Source: CAWGGS01 sp963822095 (lineage in GTDB: Bacteria > Desulfobacterota > Desulfobulbia > Desulfobulbales > Desulfocapsaceae). Taken from it: a DNA stretch of 64,000 bases. Of this stretch, positions 55,299 to 64,000 are shown in pieces (position 1 is the stretch's first letter; every line of letters starts with the position of its first letter). The translations under genes were made by a program, and so were the position numbers. The notes under the pieces were generated by a model that ran no database searches, was not told the origin of the DNA, and saw only the letters and a program-made list of their open reading frames with translations. The stretch is from positions 1-64,000 of the forward strand of contig CAWGGS010000028.1 of assembly GCA_963822095.1 (NCBI GenBank), written 5' to 3'.

Positions 55299-55392
55299 GC
55301 TGGCTGTCAGGAAATCTGACAGACCCTAAGCGACACAACATTCCGGAACAAGACACAATGAACACTTACGGCAAAATGCAAACGAGTAGGAC

Positions 55393-57057
55393 ATGACCGA
55401 GAGGTCAAGGCAGAATCAGAGCAGCGACCGTTCGTCAGGTACCGGTGAGGAACTTCTTTCCATCAACGGCCTGGATGCCTGGTTTTCCGTTGAATCGGCA
55501 AACGGCACGGCCAACCAGGTCCAGGTTCTGAATTCCGTCTCCCTGAGTGTAGGCGAGTCCGAGACCGTCGCGTTGGTAGGAGAGTCCGGGTCCGGGAAAT
55601 CTGTCACGGCGCTTTCCATCCTTCGCTTACTCGAGGAGAATAGCGCCATTCGATATCAGGGTTCGATTTATTTCCAAGGTGTCGATCTCTTCTCTCTTTC
55701 CCTCAAGAACCTCCGGTCATACCGCGGCAACCGGATTGCAATGATCTTCCAGGAACCGATGACCTCATTGAATCCGGTCTACCCGATCGGCAATCAACTG
55801 GTGGAACCGCTCCTTCTCCACCGCTCACTCTCGTCCGCCGAAGCCAGGAAGGAGGCCATCGGTCTACTTGGACGCACCGGCATTGACAATCCTGAAGAAA
55901 AGCTGAACGTCTTTCCGCACCAGCTCTCGGGTGGGCAACGCCAACGGGTCATGATTGCCATGGCTCTTGCCTGCCGCCCCGCCCTGCTTATCGCCGACGA
56001 GCCGACAACGGCCCTCGATGTGACCATTCAGGCCCAAATCCTGGCACTGATCCGTGATCTGCAGGAAGAGTATGAAATGGCCGTGCTCCTTATTACCCAT
56101 GATCTGGCGATGGTCAGGAAGATGGCGACCAGCATCTCGATCATGAATGAGGGCAGGATCGTCGAACAGGGGCCAAGCAAACAGATCTTTACAAATCCCC
56201 AAGAACCGTATACCCGCAGGTTACTGGCCTCGGTCCCCGATGGCGCCCCTGAGATAAAAAAAGACAGCCCGATTCTGTTATCCACCCGTGACCTCACTTG
56301 CAGTTTCCGGCTCAAATCAGGATGGAAAGAAATTTTATCTAGGAAACACAAGGCAATACAGGCTGTTGATCATGTCGATCTTTCCATCAAAGCTGGGACG
56401 ACCTGCGGAATTGTCGGGGAATCGGGTTCCGGCAAGACCACCCTGGGCATGGCAATTCTCAAGCTGGTCAAGAGTCAGGGAGCAATTCATTTTGCCGATA
56501 ACGACCTGCAGACACTTCCTTACCGAGCCCTGCGCCCGTTGCGCAAAGAGATCCAGGTCGTCTTCCAGGACCCGTATTCTTCGCTGTCGCCACGTCTCAC
56601 CATCAAAGACATCGTCGGCGAGGGCCTCAAAATCCACTTTCGGAGCCTGACTGCCCAGGAGCATATAGACCGGGTTGCCGCCGTCCTGGCCGAGGTCGGA
56701 CTGAAACCGGAGATGGCCTATCGCTATCCGCATGAGTTCTCGGGAGGTCAGCGCCAGCGTATCGCCATCGCCCGGGCCATTGTTCTGCAACCCCGATTCC
56801 TGATCCTCGACGAGCCGACTTCGGCCCTGGACATGACCGTCCAGGCCCAGATCATAGACCTGCTCAAAGAACTGCAAAAACGCCATGAAATGACCTATAT
56901 GTTCATCTCCCATGACCTGAGGGTGATCCGCGCCCTGGCCGACCAGATCGTCGTTATGAAGAATGGCCGTATCGTCGAAAAAGGCCCTGCCCGGGAGATC
57001 TTCGCCTCTCCCGGGCACGAGTACACCAAAGCCCTTTTCAGAGCTGCACTTGGATAA
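55393..57057 (+). CDS. fused oligopeptide/dipeptide ABC transporter ATPase (OppD-OppF type)
   Basis: A 554-residue protein with two ATPase domains. Domain 1 (~20-280): Walker A VGESGSGKSV, HQLSGGQRQRV, IADEPTTALD. Domain 2 (~305-550): VGESGSGKTTLG, EFSGGQRQRIAIARA, ILDEPTSALD. This is the two-ATPase form used with peptide permeases. No permease or binding protein is next to it. Follows the acylphosphatase by 94 bases. Confidence 0.9.
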   Translation: MTERSRQNQSSDRSSGTGEELLSINGLDAWFSVESANGTANQVQVLNSVSLSVGESETVALVGESGSGKSVTALSILRLLEENSAIRYQGSIYFQGVDLFSLSLKNLRSYRGNRIAMIFQEPMTSLNPVYPIGNQLVEPLLLHRSLSSAEARKEAIGLLGRTGIDNPEEKLNVFPHQLSGGQRQRVMIAMALACRPALLIADEPTTALDVTIQAQILALIRDLQEEYEMAVLLITHDLAMVRKMATSISIMNEGRIVEQGPSKQIFTNPQEPYTRRLLASVPDGAPEIKKDSPILLSTRDLTCSFRLKSGWKEILSRKHKAIQAVDHVDLSIKAGTTCGIVGESGSGKTTLGMAILKLVKSQGAIHFADNDLQTLPYRALRPLRKEIQVVFQDPYSSLSPRLTIKDIVGEGLKIHFRSLTAQEHIDRVAAVLAEVGLKPEMAYRYPHEFSGGQRQRIAIARAIVLQPRFLILDEPTSALDMTVQAQIIDLLKELQKRHEMTYMFISHDLRVIRALADQIVVMKNGRIVEKGPAREIFASPGHEYTKALFRAALG

Positions 57058-57271
57058 GGCAGGAGCGAGATAGGTTGGTTGTTATTTAATTGTTTTCTGA
57101 ATTCCGACTCCTGAATTCTGGATTCTCCTGAAAGCAATCAATAAGGACCGAAAAAAGGTTCTTTCCGAATATTACCAAAACCCGGAAAGTTGCGTATTAA
57201 AAGGCACTGCCGTTAATGCTTCGGCAGTGCTTCAGGTAAACATAGACTCCAGATGAAGTGCTGACGAAACA

Positions 57272-58583
57272 TTACCTCGTTTTTTCCTTGCTGATATCCT
57301 TCTCAAAAAGACTCATTCCCCGTTCCATTGCGCAGAAATCACCACACATGGTGCAGGTCCTGGTATTCTCAGGTGTCCTGCTTTTGCGAATCTCTTCCGC
57401 CTTTTCCGGGAACATCAGCAGGCTGAAATGCTCCTTCCAATCGGTGTCGCGACGGGCCAGGGCCACCTTTTTCTCGTGGTCCCGTCGCTCCGGATATTTG
57501 GCGATATCGCCGATCCTGGCTGCCAGCCGTGTCGCCCTGACCCCTTCCCGAACGTCATCGACATTGGGCAGGGCCAGATGCTCGGCCGGAGTGATATAGC
57601 AGATCAGGTCGGCGCCGTGCCTGGCCGAGCTTGCCGCACCGATTGCTGCGGTGATATGGTCGTAACCGGCTCCCGAGTCCGCCGGTAGCGGTCCCAGGAC
57701 GTAATACGGTGCCCCACCACTCATTCGCTTCTCCAGCATGATGTTGCCTTCAATCTCGTCGAGCGGGACATGGCCCGGACCTTCCACCATCATCTGGCAG
57801 CCCATGTCGCGGCCCAGTTCCGCAAGTTCGCAGTTGATGACCATCTCGGCCATCTGGGCCCGGTCATGGCTGTCATGAATGGCACCGGCCCGGATGCCGT
57901 TTCCAAGCGACAGGACCGCATCGTATTTTTTCATCAGGTTGCAGACCCGGTCAAACTGCTCGTAGAGGGGATTTTCGCAGTTGTTATACTCCATCCAGGA
58001 GACCATGAAGGTACCACCCTTGGAGACCAGCCCTCCATAGCGGTACCCCTGTTTGCGCAGCCGCTCGATGGAAAACCGGTTGATGCCGCAGTGGATAGCC
58101 ATAAAAGAAATGCCGTCGGCAAGCTGCTTCTCGATCAGGTCGAAGAGGTATTCGGTATCCAGCTTGTTCGGGTTTTTATATTTCCTTCGCCGCCTCGGCA
58201 AAGGCCTGGTACAGGGGGACATTCCCCACGGCCAAACCGCAGCCTTCAAGCACCGCCCGCCGGACCTTGTCGAGGTTTCCGCCGGTGGACAGTTCCATCA
58301 GGGTGTCGGCTTTCTCGGTCTCGGCCATCCTGGCCTTTTCCACCTCGAGCTCGATATTGAAGATATCCGAGGAGGTGCCAATCGAGGCGTTGACCTTGGT
58401 CCTGAGTCCTTTGCCTATTCCGACGACCTTCTGGGTGGGTCTAACGGGGCTTACCGGGATGACGATATGGCCGTCCGCCACCCGCTGCCGGATCACTTCA
58501 CCGGTGAAGCCTTCATCATCTGCAACCTTCTGCATCTGCCCACTTATCACGCCCTCTCTTGCTAATTCAATTTGTGTCTTCAT
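57272..58583 (-). CDS. bzaF: ThiC paralogue, probably BzaF (5-hydroxybenzimidazole synthase); one-base frame break
   Basis: Together about 430 residues of the ThiC/BzaF radical-SAM family: MKTQIELAREGVISGQM, VNASIGTSS, and after the break LADGISFMAIHCGINR, EGPGHVPLDEIEGN, YYVLGPLPADSGAGYDH and CTMCGDFCAM. The N-terminal frame stops at ~58176 after AEAAKEI; removing one G there restores AEAAKKYKNPNKLD, so an error or a recent mutation is likely. ThiC makes HMP for thiamine; BzaF makes 5-hydroxybenzimidazole for cobamide. The cobalamin riboswitch just upstream favours BzaF. The cluster motif reads CX2CX3C here, while I recall CX2CX4C in E. coli ThiC. No TPP riboswitch seen. Confidence 0.8.
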
Positions 58584-58698
58584 GTGTCTTCCTCTGGAAA
58601 TCTCTGAGAAGATTTCAAAATTATGAAACTTCTCTGTACTGCGTTACCGGCGCATCGGAATCAGTCATCCGGAGATGCCGTGCTTTTTAGCCGGTGGG

Positions 58699-58744
58699 CA
58701 AAAAAAAAGTCCACCACAGACCGGATATGGTCTGTGGTGGACTT
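58699..58744 (-). terminator. riboswitch expression-platform terminator
   Basis: A 16-bp stem (GTCCACCACAGACC with its complement) around a six-base loop, followed on the minus strand by a run of nine T. It lies between the cobalamin aptamer and the ThiC/BzaF start, the position of a transcription-terminating switch. Confidence 0.9.
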
Positions 58745-58770
58745 TTGGCGGACTAAAAAGTCGTTATTCT

Positions 58771-58950
58771 TCCAGGCAGGTCTTCTGACTTGCGGATCAT
58801 CCTTGGCCTGCGCCTTCCCGACCCCCGGTTTCCCGAAGTGTCAGTGGCGGAATGCAGACCTTGTCCCCGCTTACAGCGCCGGCCCAACGTTACGGATTCA
58901 CACCGTATTCCCTTTTCACCTTGTTCCTGTCAAGAACGCGGCACCTGGTA
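58771..58950 (-). ncRNA. cobalamin riboswitch
   Basis: On the minus strand the classic order is present: GGTGCCG, AAAAGGGAATACGGTG then AATCCGT, CTGTAAGCGGGGA (B12-box core), GCCACTGACACTTCGGGAAA, CCGGGGGTCGGGAAGGCG and GATGATCCGCAAGTCAGAAG followed by ACCTGCC. This aptamer senses adenosylcobalamin and related cobamides. It precedes the terminator and the ThiC/BzaF gene. The region 58584-58698 holds no gene. Upstream, 58951-59216 shows only AT-rich intergenic DNA. Confidence 0.95.
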
Positions 58951-59216
58951 GACTATCGTTTGTAGTGCATCTTTGTACACAATCAACAGGAAAATGTAAA
59001 GAGGGGAGCAAAGATGTCCGATTGTTTCTTTACGAATTCAAAAATATAATACAAATGAACGCCGACGCCCCAAGGGGGGACTATTAAAGCCGAGCTACAC
59101 AATAATCATAATGGATTACTGTCAAATTCCGATGTAAACATATATAATTAAAAAAGGGTGCCCCTCTTTGCTCTATTCAAAAAAACACGAATTTTCAGAA
59201 ACCAAGGTCGTAGCGA

Positions 59217-61214
59217 ATGAGTCTCGGGTCTAAAACCACAGCACTTTTGGCAGTGATCATTTCCATGATCCTGACAATCTCGAGCCTCATCTTACTGCAT
59301 TACCAAGAGGAATCACTCAGGCAGACCATATTTAAGAGTGTTGATAGTCAAGCAATAACAACTGCTCACGGGATTGGCACCTTTATTAAAGAGAGACTTG
59401 AAGACACTCGCTCCATCGCCTCCGTCCTCCCTGTTGAAGACCTCGTAGCTACCAACCACAGGAACCTGGAAATCCACCTTGAAAACCTCTCCAGAACCTT
59501 CCCGAGGTTCGGCAATGGTATCTATATACTTGACAAGGATGGAATTCTTATAGCAGATGCCCCATCCCATCCTGAACTTTACGGTAAATCATTCGCCTAC
59601 CGGAGCTATTACAAGCGAACCGTCCAGGAACACCGGGGCGTAATGAGTGATACCTATATTTCCAAACGTACCAATCAACCCGTTCTAACCTTTACCGCCC
59701 CAATACTGGATAAAGACAGTGGCAAACTCATCGCCATTGTTGCCTGTTCAGTACGCCTCTACTCCCAGGATGACCTCCTGGCATACCGCAAAGAAAAGAT
59801 CGGAAACACAGGATATATCTATGTCTTTGACCAATTCCGCCGCCTGATTCTGCACCCAGAGGATAAACGGATGATGACCTTGGTGCCAGAAGGGAAGAAC
59901 AAGGTCTTAGAGGCCGCGCTTCATGGTTTTGTCGGCGCGGGCGAAACAATTAACTCCCTCGGCATACCGATGTTGATCGCAGTCAGACCAATTGCCAACA
60001 GCGATTGGTATGCAGCCGTCCAGATCACTCAAAAGGAGGCCTACGCACCTGTAAAAAACGCTCGCACGAGCATTCTTCTCATGTCCGGCATCTCCTTACT
60101 TCTGGTTATAATCATAGGAGCCGGAGCCATCCGTCTTGTTACAAAACCGCTGAGCCAGTTAGAACGTGTCGCCTCCCAGATCACCGTCAACCTTGAACAG
60201 ATCGAGAATCAAGAAGGCTCCGCTTTGTTCGATTCTTCCATAGATACCCTGAAGACAATTCGCTCCCATGATGAAATCGGTCTTCTGGCAACAGCCTTTC
60301 TTCGTCTGACCCAAAAACTCCATTCAGCGCTCGATTCGCTGCAAATTGCCGCCAAAAACTGGCAACTCACCTTCAACTCGGTGCACGAGGCGTTGGTAAC
60401 ACTCGATACAGAGGGGCGGATTGTTACAATGAACAGGATAGCTGAAGACTGGTTCAGGGTTTCTCTTACAAAAGTACATGGCCAGAATGCAGCATCTGTA
60501 CTCTTTGATTCTCAGGAACCACCGAAAGATTGGCCGGATGTTGCCTTGCTGATGCAACATCAGAAAGTCATATGGTCGCAAGAGATCGGAAGGTCGGAAG
60601 GAATCTTTCAATTTACGATAACGCCTATCACCACCGAAAAAAAGACGATAGGTGCCGTTCTCACTGTAAACGATATAACTGAGCTTGTCGAAACAGAAGA
60701 GCAAGTCCGGAACATGGCATTCTATGACCAGCTCACCGGTCTGCCAAATCGATTCCTGCTTAAGGACCGAATTCTTCAGGCCCTTATCATGGCTGGACGG
60801 GCACAACAAAGAGTCGCTCTTATGTTCCTCGATCTCGACCATTTCAAAAGAGCCAACGACCGGTACGGTCACGATGTGGGCGACACTCTTCTTTGCCAGG
60901 TTGCCAATACACTATCCAGGTGTATTCGCGGCAATGACACACTCTCCAGAATTGGAGGAGATGAATTCGTGATCGTTCTTCATGAGACTGACAGCCAACA
61001 AATTAATCCAACCATAGTTGCAGACAGGATCATCACCGCATTATCAAATCCTTTTTTCATAAACGGACACGAGTTACGGGTTGGCACGAGTATTGGAATA
61101 GCATATTTTCCAGAAGATGGAGAAGATGACACCACCCTGCTCAAACATGCTGACATGGCAATGTATCAAGCCAAAAGCTACGGCGGCAATACCTACCGTT
61201 TTTTTCAATCATAG
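59217..61214 (+). CDS. membrane-bound dCache-HAMP-PAS-GGDEF diguanylate cyclase
   Basis: A 665-residue sensor. First span ~8-28; periplasmic dCache-type domain ~30-285 (GIYILDKDGILIADAPSHPE, GNTGYIYVFDQFRRLI); second span ~290-312; HAMP; PAS ~390-490 (LDTEGRIVTMNRIAEDWF); GGDEF ~500-665 with ISRIGGDEF-type loop (LSRIGGDEF), and I-site RGND. A small-molecule ligand outside probably controls c-di-GMP synthesis. Lies 38 bases before uvrC. Third cyclase in the window. Confidence 0.9.
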   Translation: MSLGSKTTALLAVIISMILTISSLILLHYQEESLRQTIFKSVDSQAITTAHGIGTFIKERLEDTRSIASVLPVEDLVATNHRNLEIHLENLSRTFPRFGNGIYILDKDGILIADAPSHPELYGKSFAYRSYYKRTVQEHRGVMSDTYISKRTNQPVLTFTAPILDKDSGKLIAIVACSVRLYSQDDLLAYRKEKIGNTGYIYVFDQFRRLILHPEDKRMMTLVPEGKNKVLEAALHGFVGAGETINSLGIPMLIAVRPIANSDWYAAVQITQKEAYAPVKNARTSILLMSGISLLLVIIIGAGAIRLVTKPLSQLERVASQITVNLEQIENQEGSALFDSSIDTLKTIRSHDEIGLLATAFLRLTQKLHSALDSLQIAAKNWQLTFNSVHEALVTLDTEGRIVTMNRIAEDWFRVSLTKVHGQNAASVLFDSQEPPKDWPDVALLMQHQKVIWSQEIGRSEGIFQFTITPITTEKKTIGAVLTVNDITELVETEEQVRNMAFYDQLTGLPNRFLLKDRILQALIMAGRAQQRVALMFLDLDHFKRANDRYGHDVGDTLLCQVANTLSRCIRGNDTLSRIGGDEFVIVLHETDSQQINPTIVADRIITALSNPFFINGHELRVGTSIGIAYFPEDGEDDTTLLKHADMAMYQAKSYGGNTYRFFQS

Positions 61215-61251
61215 CATAATTACTGATCTTACCAGGAGTTTCCATCATACC

Positions 61252-63057
61252 ATGTTCCCTTCCGATTTCCTCGCAACAGTTCCCCACAGCCCCGGCGTCT
61301 ATATGATGCTGGACAAGAAATCGGCCATTCTCTATGTTGGCAAGGCCAAAGACCTGCAGAAACGCCTCGCTTCCTATGCCCGTTTTTCCGGCGCAGAGCA
61401 TAACAAGACCCGGATGATGCTGGATCGGGTCGATAAAGTTGAGACTTTAATCACCCGCACGGAGAAAGAGGCTCTGATTCTCGAGGCATCCCTGATCAAA
61501 CAACATAAACCACGTTACAACATCATCCTGCGCGACGATAAGAACTACCCTCTGATCAAGGTTACCGTCCAGGACGAATGGCCACGGGTAATGATGACCA
61601 GGCGCAGGACGAACGACGGAGCCAGATATTTCGGCCCGTACTCCTCAGCCTCATCCATGTGGGCCACCCTGAAGCTGATAACCGATCTCTTTCCCCTTCG
61701 CAGGTGTAAAGGCGAGAAACTGCGTCCCCGCAAAAGGCCATGCCTTAACGGCCAAATGCAACACTGCCTGGCTCCTTGCGTCGATCCGAGTCCCGAGGTC
61801 CGCAAGAAGTACCAGGAACATGTGGAGAAGATCCTGATGATCCTGGAAGGCCGGAAAACCGATCTGGTCGCCAGTTTGAGCAAACATATGCGTGAGGCCT
61901 CCGAGGCCCTGGAATTTGAAAAAGCCGCCTCCCTCCGTGACCAGCTTCAGGCCTTGAACTACACCCTGGAAAAACAAATCATCATCGCAGGACACTCCAA
62001 GGACCAAGATGTCTTTGGCATGGTCAGAAAAGATGCTGCGGTAAGCATCGCGATCCTGTTCGTTCGAAGCGGCACCATCAGCGGCAGCCGCACCTATTTC
62101 CTGGAGGACCCTTACGGTGACGATCAGGCCCTACTCTCTCAGATACTGAACCAATACTATTTTCACGGAAGCAACCTGCCACACCAGATTCTCCTGCCCC
62201 TTGAACCCGATGATCTGGATCTTCTCAATGAACATTTCAACGATGTGGCCGATGGCAAGGTTGAGATTGTGATTCCCAAACGCGGCGGCAGGATGGAGTT
62301 GATGACCATGGCCAAGACCAACGCCGAGCAGGTCTTTGCCGAACGAGACAACCGTGAACGCTCCTGGCAGAGCCTGTCGGCTGCCATGCAGAGGAAGCTG
62401 CATCTCGATCGCCCACCCGAAACCATCGAGTGTCTGGATATCTCCAATATCGGCGGGAAACAGGCTGTGGGCTCCCTGGTCAATTTCAGTCAGGGTCAAC
62501 CAGCCAAGAACAATTTTCGCCATTTCAAAATCAAGACGGTCTCCGGTCCAGACGATTATGCCATGATGGGCGAGGTCCTGGAACGGAGGCTGAAACGAGG
62601 AATCGAAGAAGATACTCTTCCGGACCTCTTCGTCGTGGACGGCGGTCGCGGCCAACTGGGCATGGCCATGCAGGTAGCCGGAACACTGGGCATAATAAAT
62701 ACTATCGACTGGATCGGTATCGCCAAAGAACGTGATGACGAGGGGGAAAAACTCTACAAACCAGGACGGAAAAATCCCATAATTCTTCCCGCCCACGACC
62801 CTGTATTGCTCTATCTGATGCGGATACGGGATGAGTCCCATCGCTACGGGATCACCTTTCACAGAAGGCTTCGCCGAAAATCAACCCTTGCTTCCGAACT
62901 CGACCGGATTCCCGGCGTCGGTCCTGCCAGAAAAAAGGCGCTCCTCAAGAACCTGGGCAGCCTGAAACGGATCAAGGCAGCAACGACAGGACAACTCGCC
63001 GATATTCCAGGCATTGGAAGAGAGCTGGCAGAGGAAATTTATTCCTTTCTGCACTGA
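61252..63057 (+). CDS. uvrC: excinuclease ABC subunit C
   Basis: A 601-residue UvrC making both incisions in nucleotide excision repair. N-terminal GIY-YIG domain (PHSPGVYMMLDKKSAILYVG), UVR domain (FEKAASLRDQLQAL), RNase-H-like domain (CLDISNIGGKQAVGSLV) and C-terminal helix-hairpin-helices (IPGVGPARKKALL, IPGIGRELAEEI). ATG 61252 is chosen; the longer upstream frame to 61117 is inside the cyclase gene. AGGAG is 14 bases upstream. Confidence 0.95.
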   Translation: MFPSDFLATVPHSPGVYMMLDKKSAILYVGKAKDLQKRLASYARFSGAEHNKTRMMLDRVDKVETLITRTEKEALILEASLIKQHKPRYNIILRDDKNYPLIKVTVQDEWPRVMMTRRRTNDGARYFGPYSSASSMWATLKLITDLFPLRRCKGEKLRPRKRPCLNGQMQHCLAPCVDPSPEVRKKYQEHVEKILMILEGRKTDLVASLSKHMREASEALEFEKAASLRDQLQALNYTLEKQIIIAGHSKDQDVFGMVRKDAAVSIAILFVRSGTISGSRTYFLEDPYGDDQALLSQILNQYYFHGSNLPHQILLPLEPDDLDLLNEHFNDVADGKVEIVIPKRGGRMELMTMAKTNAEQVFAERDNRERSWQSLSAAMQRKLHLDRPPETIECLDISNIGGKQAVGSLVNFSQGQPAKNNFRHFKIKTVSGPDDYAMMGEVLERRLKRGIEEDTLPDLFVVDGGRGQLGMAMQVAGTLGIINTIDWIGIAKERDDEGEKLYKPGRKNPIILPAHDPVLLYLMRIRDESHRYGITFHRRLRRKSTLASELDRIPGVGPARKKALLKNLGSLKRIKAATTGQLADIPGIGRELAEEIYSFLH

Positions 63058-63222
63058 TGAGGATGAAAAAATCCCCTTCTATACTACACATAAACCTATC
63101 CCAAAATACCATTATTTTTCCAAGACACAAAAAAAATGATTGCTTTTCCAGCAACCCTATGCTACCAACAGATAATTGTTGTGCAAAGATCTAGAGAAAC
63201 ATTGTAATAGTGTCTGTTCTGC

Positions 63223-63266
63223 GACCGCGAAGCACCTCAATTTGCTTTGGCGGTCTTTTTTTTTTG
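63223..63266 (+). terminator. rho-independent terminator/attenuator in the csp leader
   Basis: GACCGC-GAAGCA and TGCTTT-G-GCGGTC form a 12-bp imperfect stem around CCTCAATT, followed by 11 T. It lies 165 bases after the uvrC stop and 87 bases before the csp ATG. It could end uvrC transcripts, end a small RNA, or attenuate csp. Confidence 0.8.
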
Positions 63267-63352
63267 CACACATATTTTTCCCGGTCCAGATTGCGATCGG
63301 TTTTTTATCATGTTGGTTCCATAAAGGAACTGCGTACAAAAGGAGTAGTCAA

Positions 63353-63553
63353 ATGGCAGAAGGAACAGTAAAGTGGTTTAATGATTCAAAGGGTTTCGGA
63401 TTTATCGAGCAAGACGGAGGACAGGATGTTTTCGTTCACTATTCTGCAATTCAGTCGGAAGGATTCAAATCCCTTGATGAAGGCTCCCGCGTAAGTTTTG
63501 AAATTGTAGATGGCCCAAAAGGTCCTGCTGCTGACAAAGTGCAAAGAATCTAA
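63353..63553 (+). CDS. CspA-family cold-shock protein
   Basis: A 66-residue nucleic-acid chaperone with both RNA-binding motifs KGFGFIEQ (RNP1) and DVFVHYSAI (RNP2). Full length is typical. AGGAG lies seven bases before the ATG. Confidence 0.95.
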   Translation: MAEGTVKWFNDSKGFGFIEQDGGQDVFVHYSAIQSEGFKSLDEGSRVSFEIVDGPKGPAADKVQRI

Positions 63554-63582
63554 GAGCTTCACCTTCAAAATAGCTGAAAAAA

Positions 63583-63608
63583 AACCCCGCATAACGCGGG
63601 GTTTTTTT
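63583..63608 (+). terminator. rho-independent terminator after csp
   Basis: CCCCGC and GCGGGG pair around ATAAC, flanked by an A-run and T7. It can act in both directions, serving csp on the plus strand and the partial gene on the minus strand. Confidence 0.88.
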
Positions 63609-63710
63609 AGCCCTCCGGCTTTCAATTGCACCTGTCCTTCCTCTGACCCATTTGATGCACGTCCAATAATAGAGCCTACCGACTTTGGAAATATATCAAC
63701 CCTTTCTTTT

Positions 63711-63998
63711 TCAATAAAGACCCTTGAGAACAATATCATCATCGGTCCCGAATTTCCCATCGTTTCCTTCCCAGATCAAGGCCTTGTCTCTGAATATCAT
63801 CATCCTCGCGTCACTGAAGCGATACAGGGGCTGAATGTCTGCATTACGGAGTTTGGTATTTAGAAAAACGATGAACATGCCGGTCTGCACCTTCAGCCGC
63901 AACCCGGACCTGTCGTAGGCTGTGAAATCCGGTGGCCTGAAAAAATACCAGCCGCTCAGGTTTTGAAGTGGTGGTGGCACAAAAGTCTTCTGTCCTGA
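63711..63998 (-). CDS. unknown protein, C-terminal part, runs off the right edge
   Basis: The minus-strand frame is open to the right edge; the visible ~95 residues end DDDIVLKGLY. Blocks such as SGWYFFRPPDFTAYDRSGLR and IFRDKALIWEGNDGKFGTDD look like a beta-rich envelope protein. A GTG at 63980 is in frame but is not a convincing start. No family is recognised. Confidence 0.5.
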   Translation of the reverse strand, partial: SGQKTFVPPPLQNLSGWYFFRPPDFTAYDRSGLRLKVQTGMFIVFLNTKLRNADIQPLYRFSDARMMIFRDKALIWEGNDGKFGTDDDIVLKGLY

Positions 63999-64000
63999 CG

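Noticed and set aside
1..64000. CRISPR array, integron or prophage
   Set aside because: No regularly spaced direct repeats, integrase, or phage structural genes were seen. The interspersed repeats are far apart and in both orientations.

Overview
The window is mostly a chromosomal segment of an anaerobic Gram-negative bacterium, probably Desulfobacterota (a Desulfobulbales-like sulfur or sulfate organism). This is inferred from gene content: a tungsten-type aldehyde:ferredoxin oxidoreductase with MoaD and MoeA partners, a DsrE-like protein, a PEP/pyruvate-binding protein fused to receiver domains, many c-di-GMP cyclases, PAS proteins with the PICSHCKKIR tail, a likely selenoprotein and a cobalamin riboswitch before a ThiC-like gene. 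The first ~2.23 kb differ: very GC-rich, Chloroflexota/Actinobacteria-like in style, and full of frame breaks. They end abruptly inside a CoA-transferase gene that lacks its N-terminus, so the left end is most simply a chimeric assembly join near 2220-2232.

Layout. 1-2.2 kb: foreign-looking carotenoid-synthesis-like fragment and a frameshifted M20 peptidase. 2.2-5.7 kb: CoA-transferase remnant and a large receiver/PEP-synthase-like protein whose last ~50 codons are shifted by one base. 5.7-24.9 kb: an accessory region of changing base composition with FMN glutamate-synthase-like, PAS, diguanylate cyclase, PAP2 phosphatase, DUF3089, hybrid kinase, D-serine dehydratase, GalT-like, TrmO and DsrE-like genes, mixed with at least four decayed REP-associated tyrosine transposases (RAYTs) and copies of a ~230-bp structured repeat. 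24.9-27.2 kb: a minus-strand methionine-repair operon (Met-rich lipoprotein, a short MsrA-like protein with in-frame UGA at the nucleophile position, MsrA-MsrB fusion). 27.4-32 kb: two-component system, MscS channel, ferritin-like protein, P1 peptidase. 32-40 kb: glycerate 2-kinase, then an alanine module (sigma-54 activator, sigma-54 promoter, alanine dehydrogenase, alanine/glycine symporter). 40-53.5 kb: molybdenum/tungsten region (modABC, a divergent XRE plus PBP-like regulator, DarP and GpmI, an unknown gene, MoeA, a MoeA-PBP fusion, aldehyde oxidoreductase, MoaD). 53.5-64 kb: GGDEF-PilZ protein, acylphosphatase, fused oligopeptide ABC ATPase, a cobalamin-riboswitch-controlled ThiC paralogue (probably BzaF, with a one-base frame break), a dCache-GGDEF protein, UvrC, a cold-shock protein and a partial gene at the right edge.

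How the genes work together. ModABC imports oxyanion, the divergent regulator plausibly senses it, the two MoeA-type proteins insert the metal, and the AOR/MoaD pair uses the cofactor. The alanine module couples uptake and deamination under sigma-54 control. The msr operon looks like an envelope methionine-oxidation repair set. The ~230-bp repeats lie between genes, one pair brackets the PAP2 phosphatase, and one copy supplies the last codons of a histidine kinase. No tRNA, rRNA, CRISPR array or intact transposase was seen.
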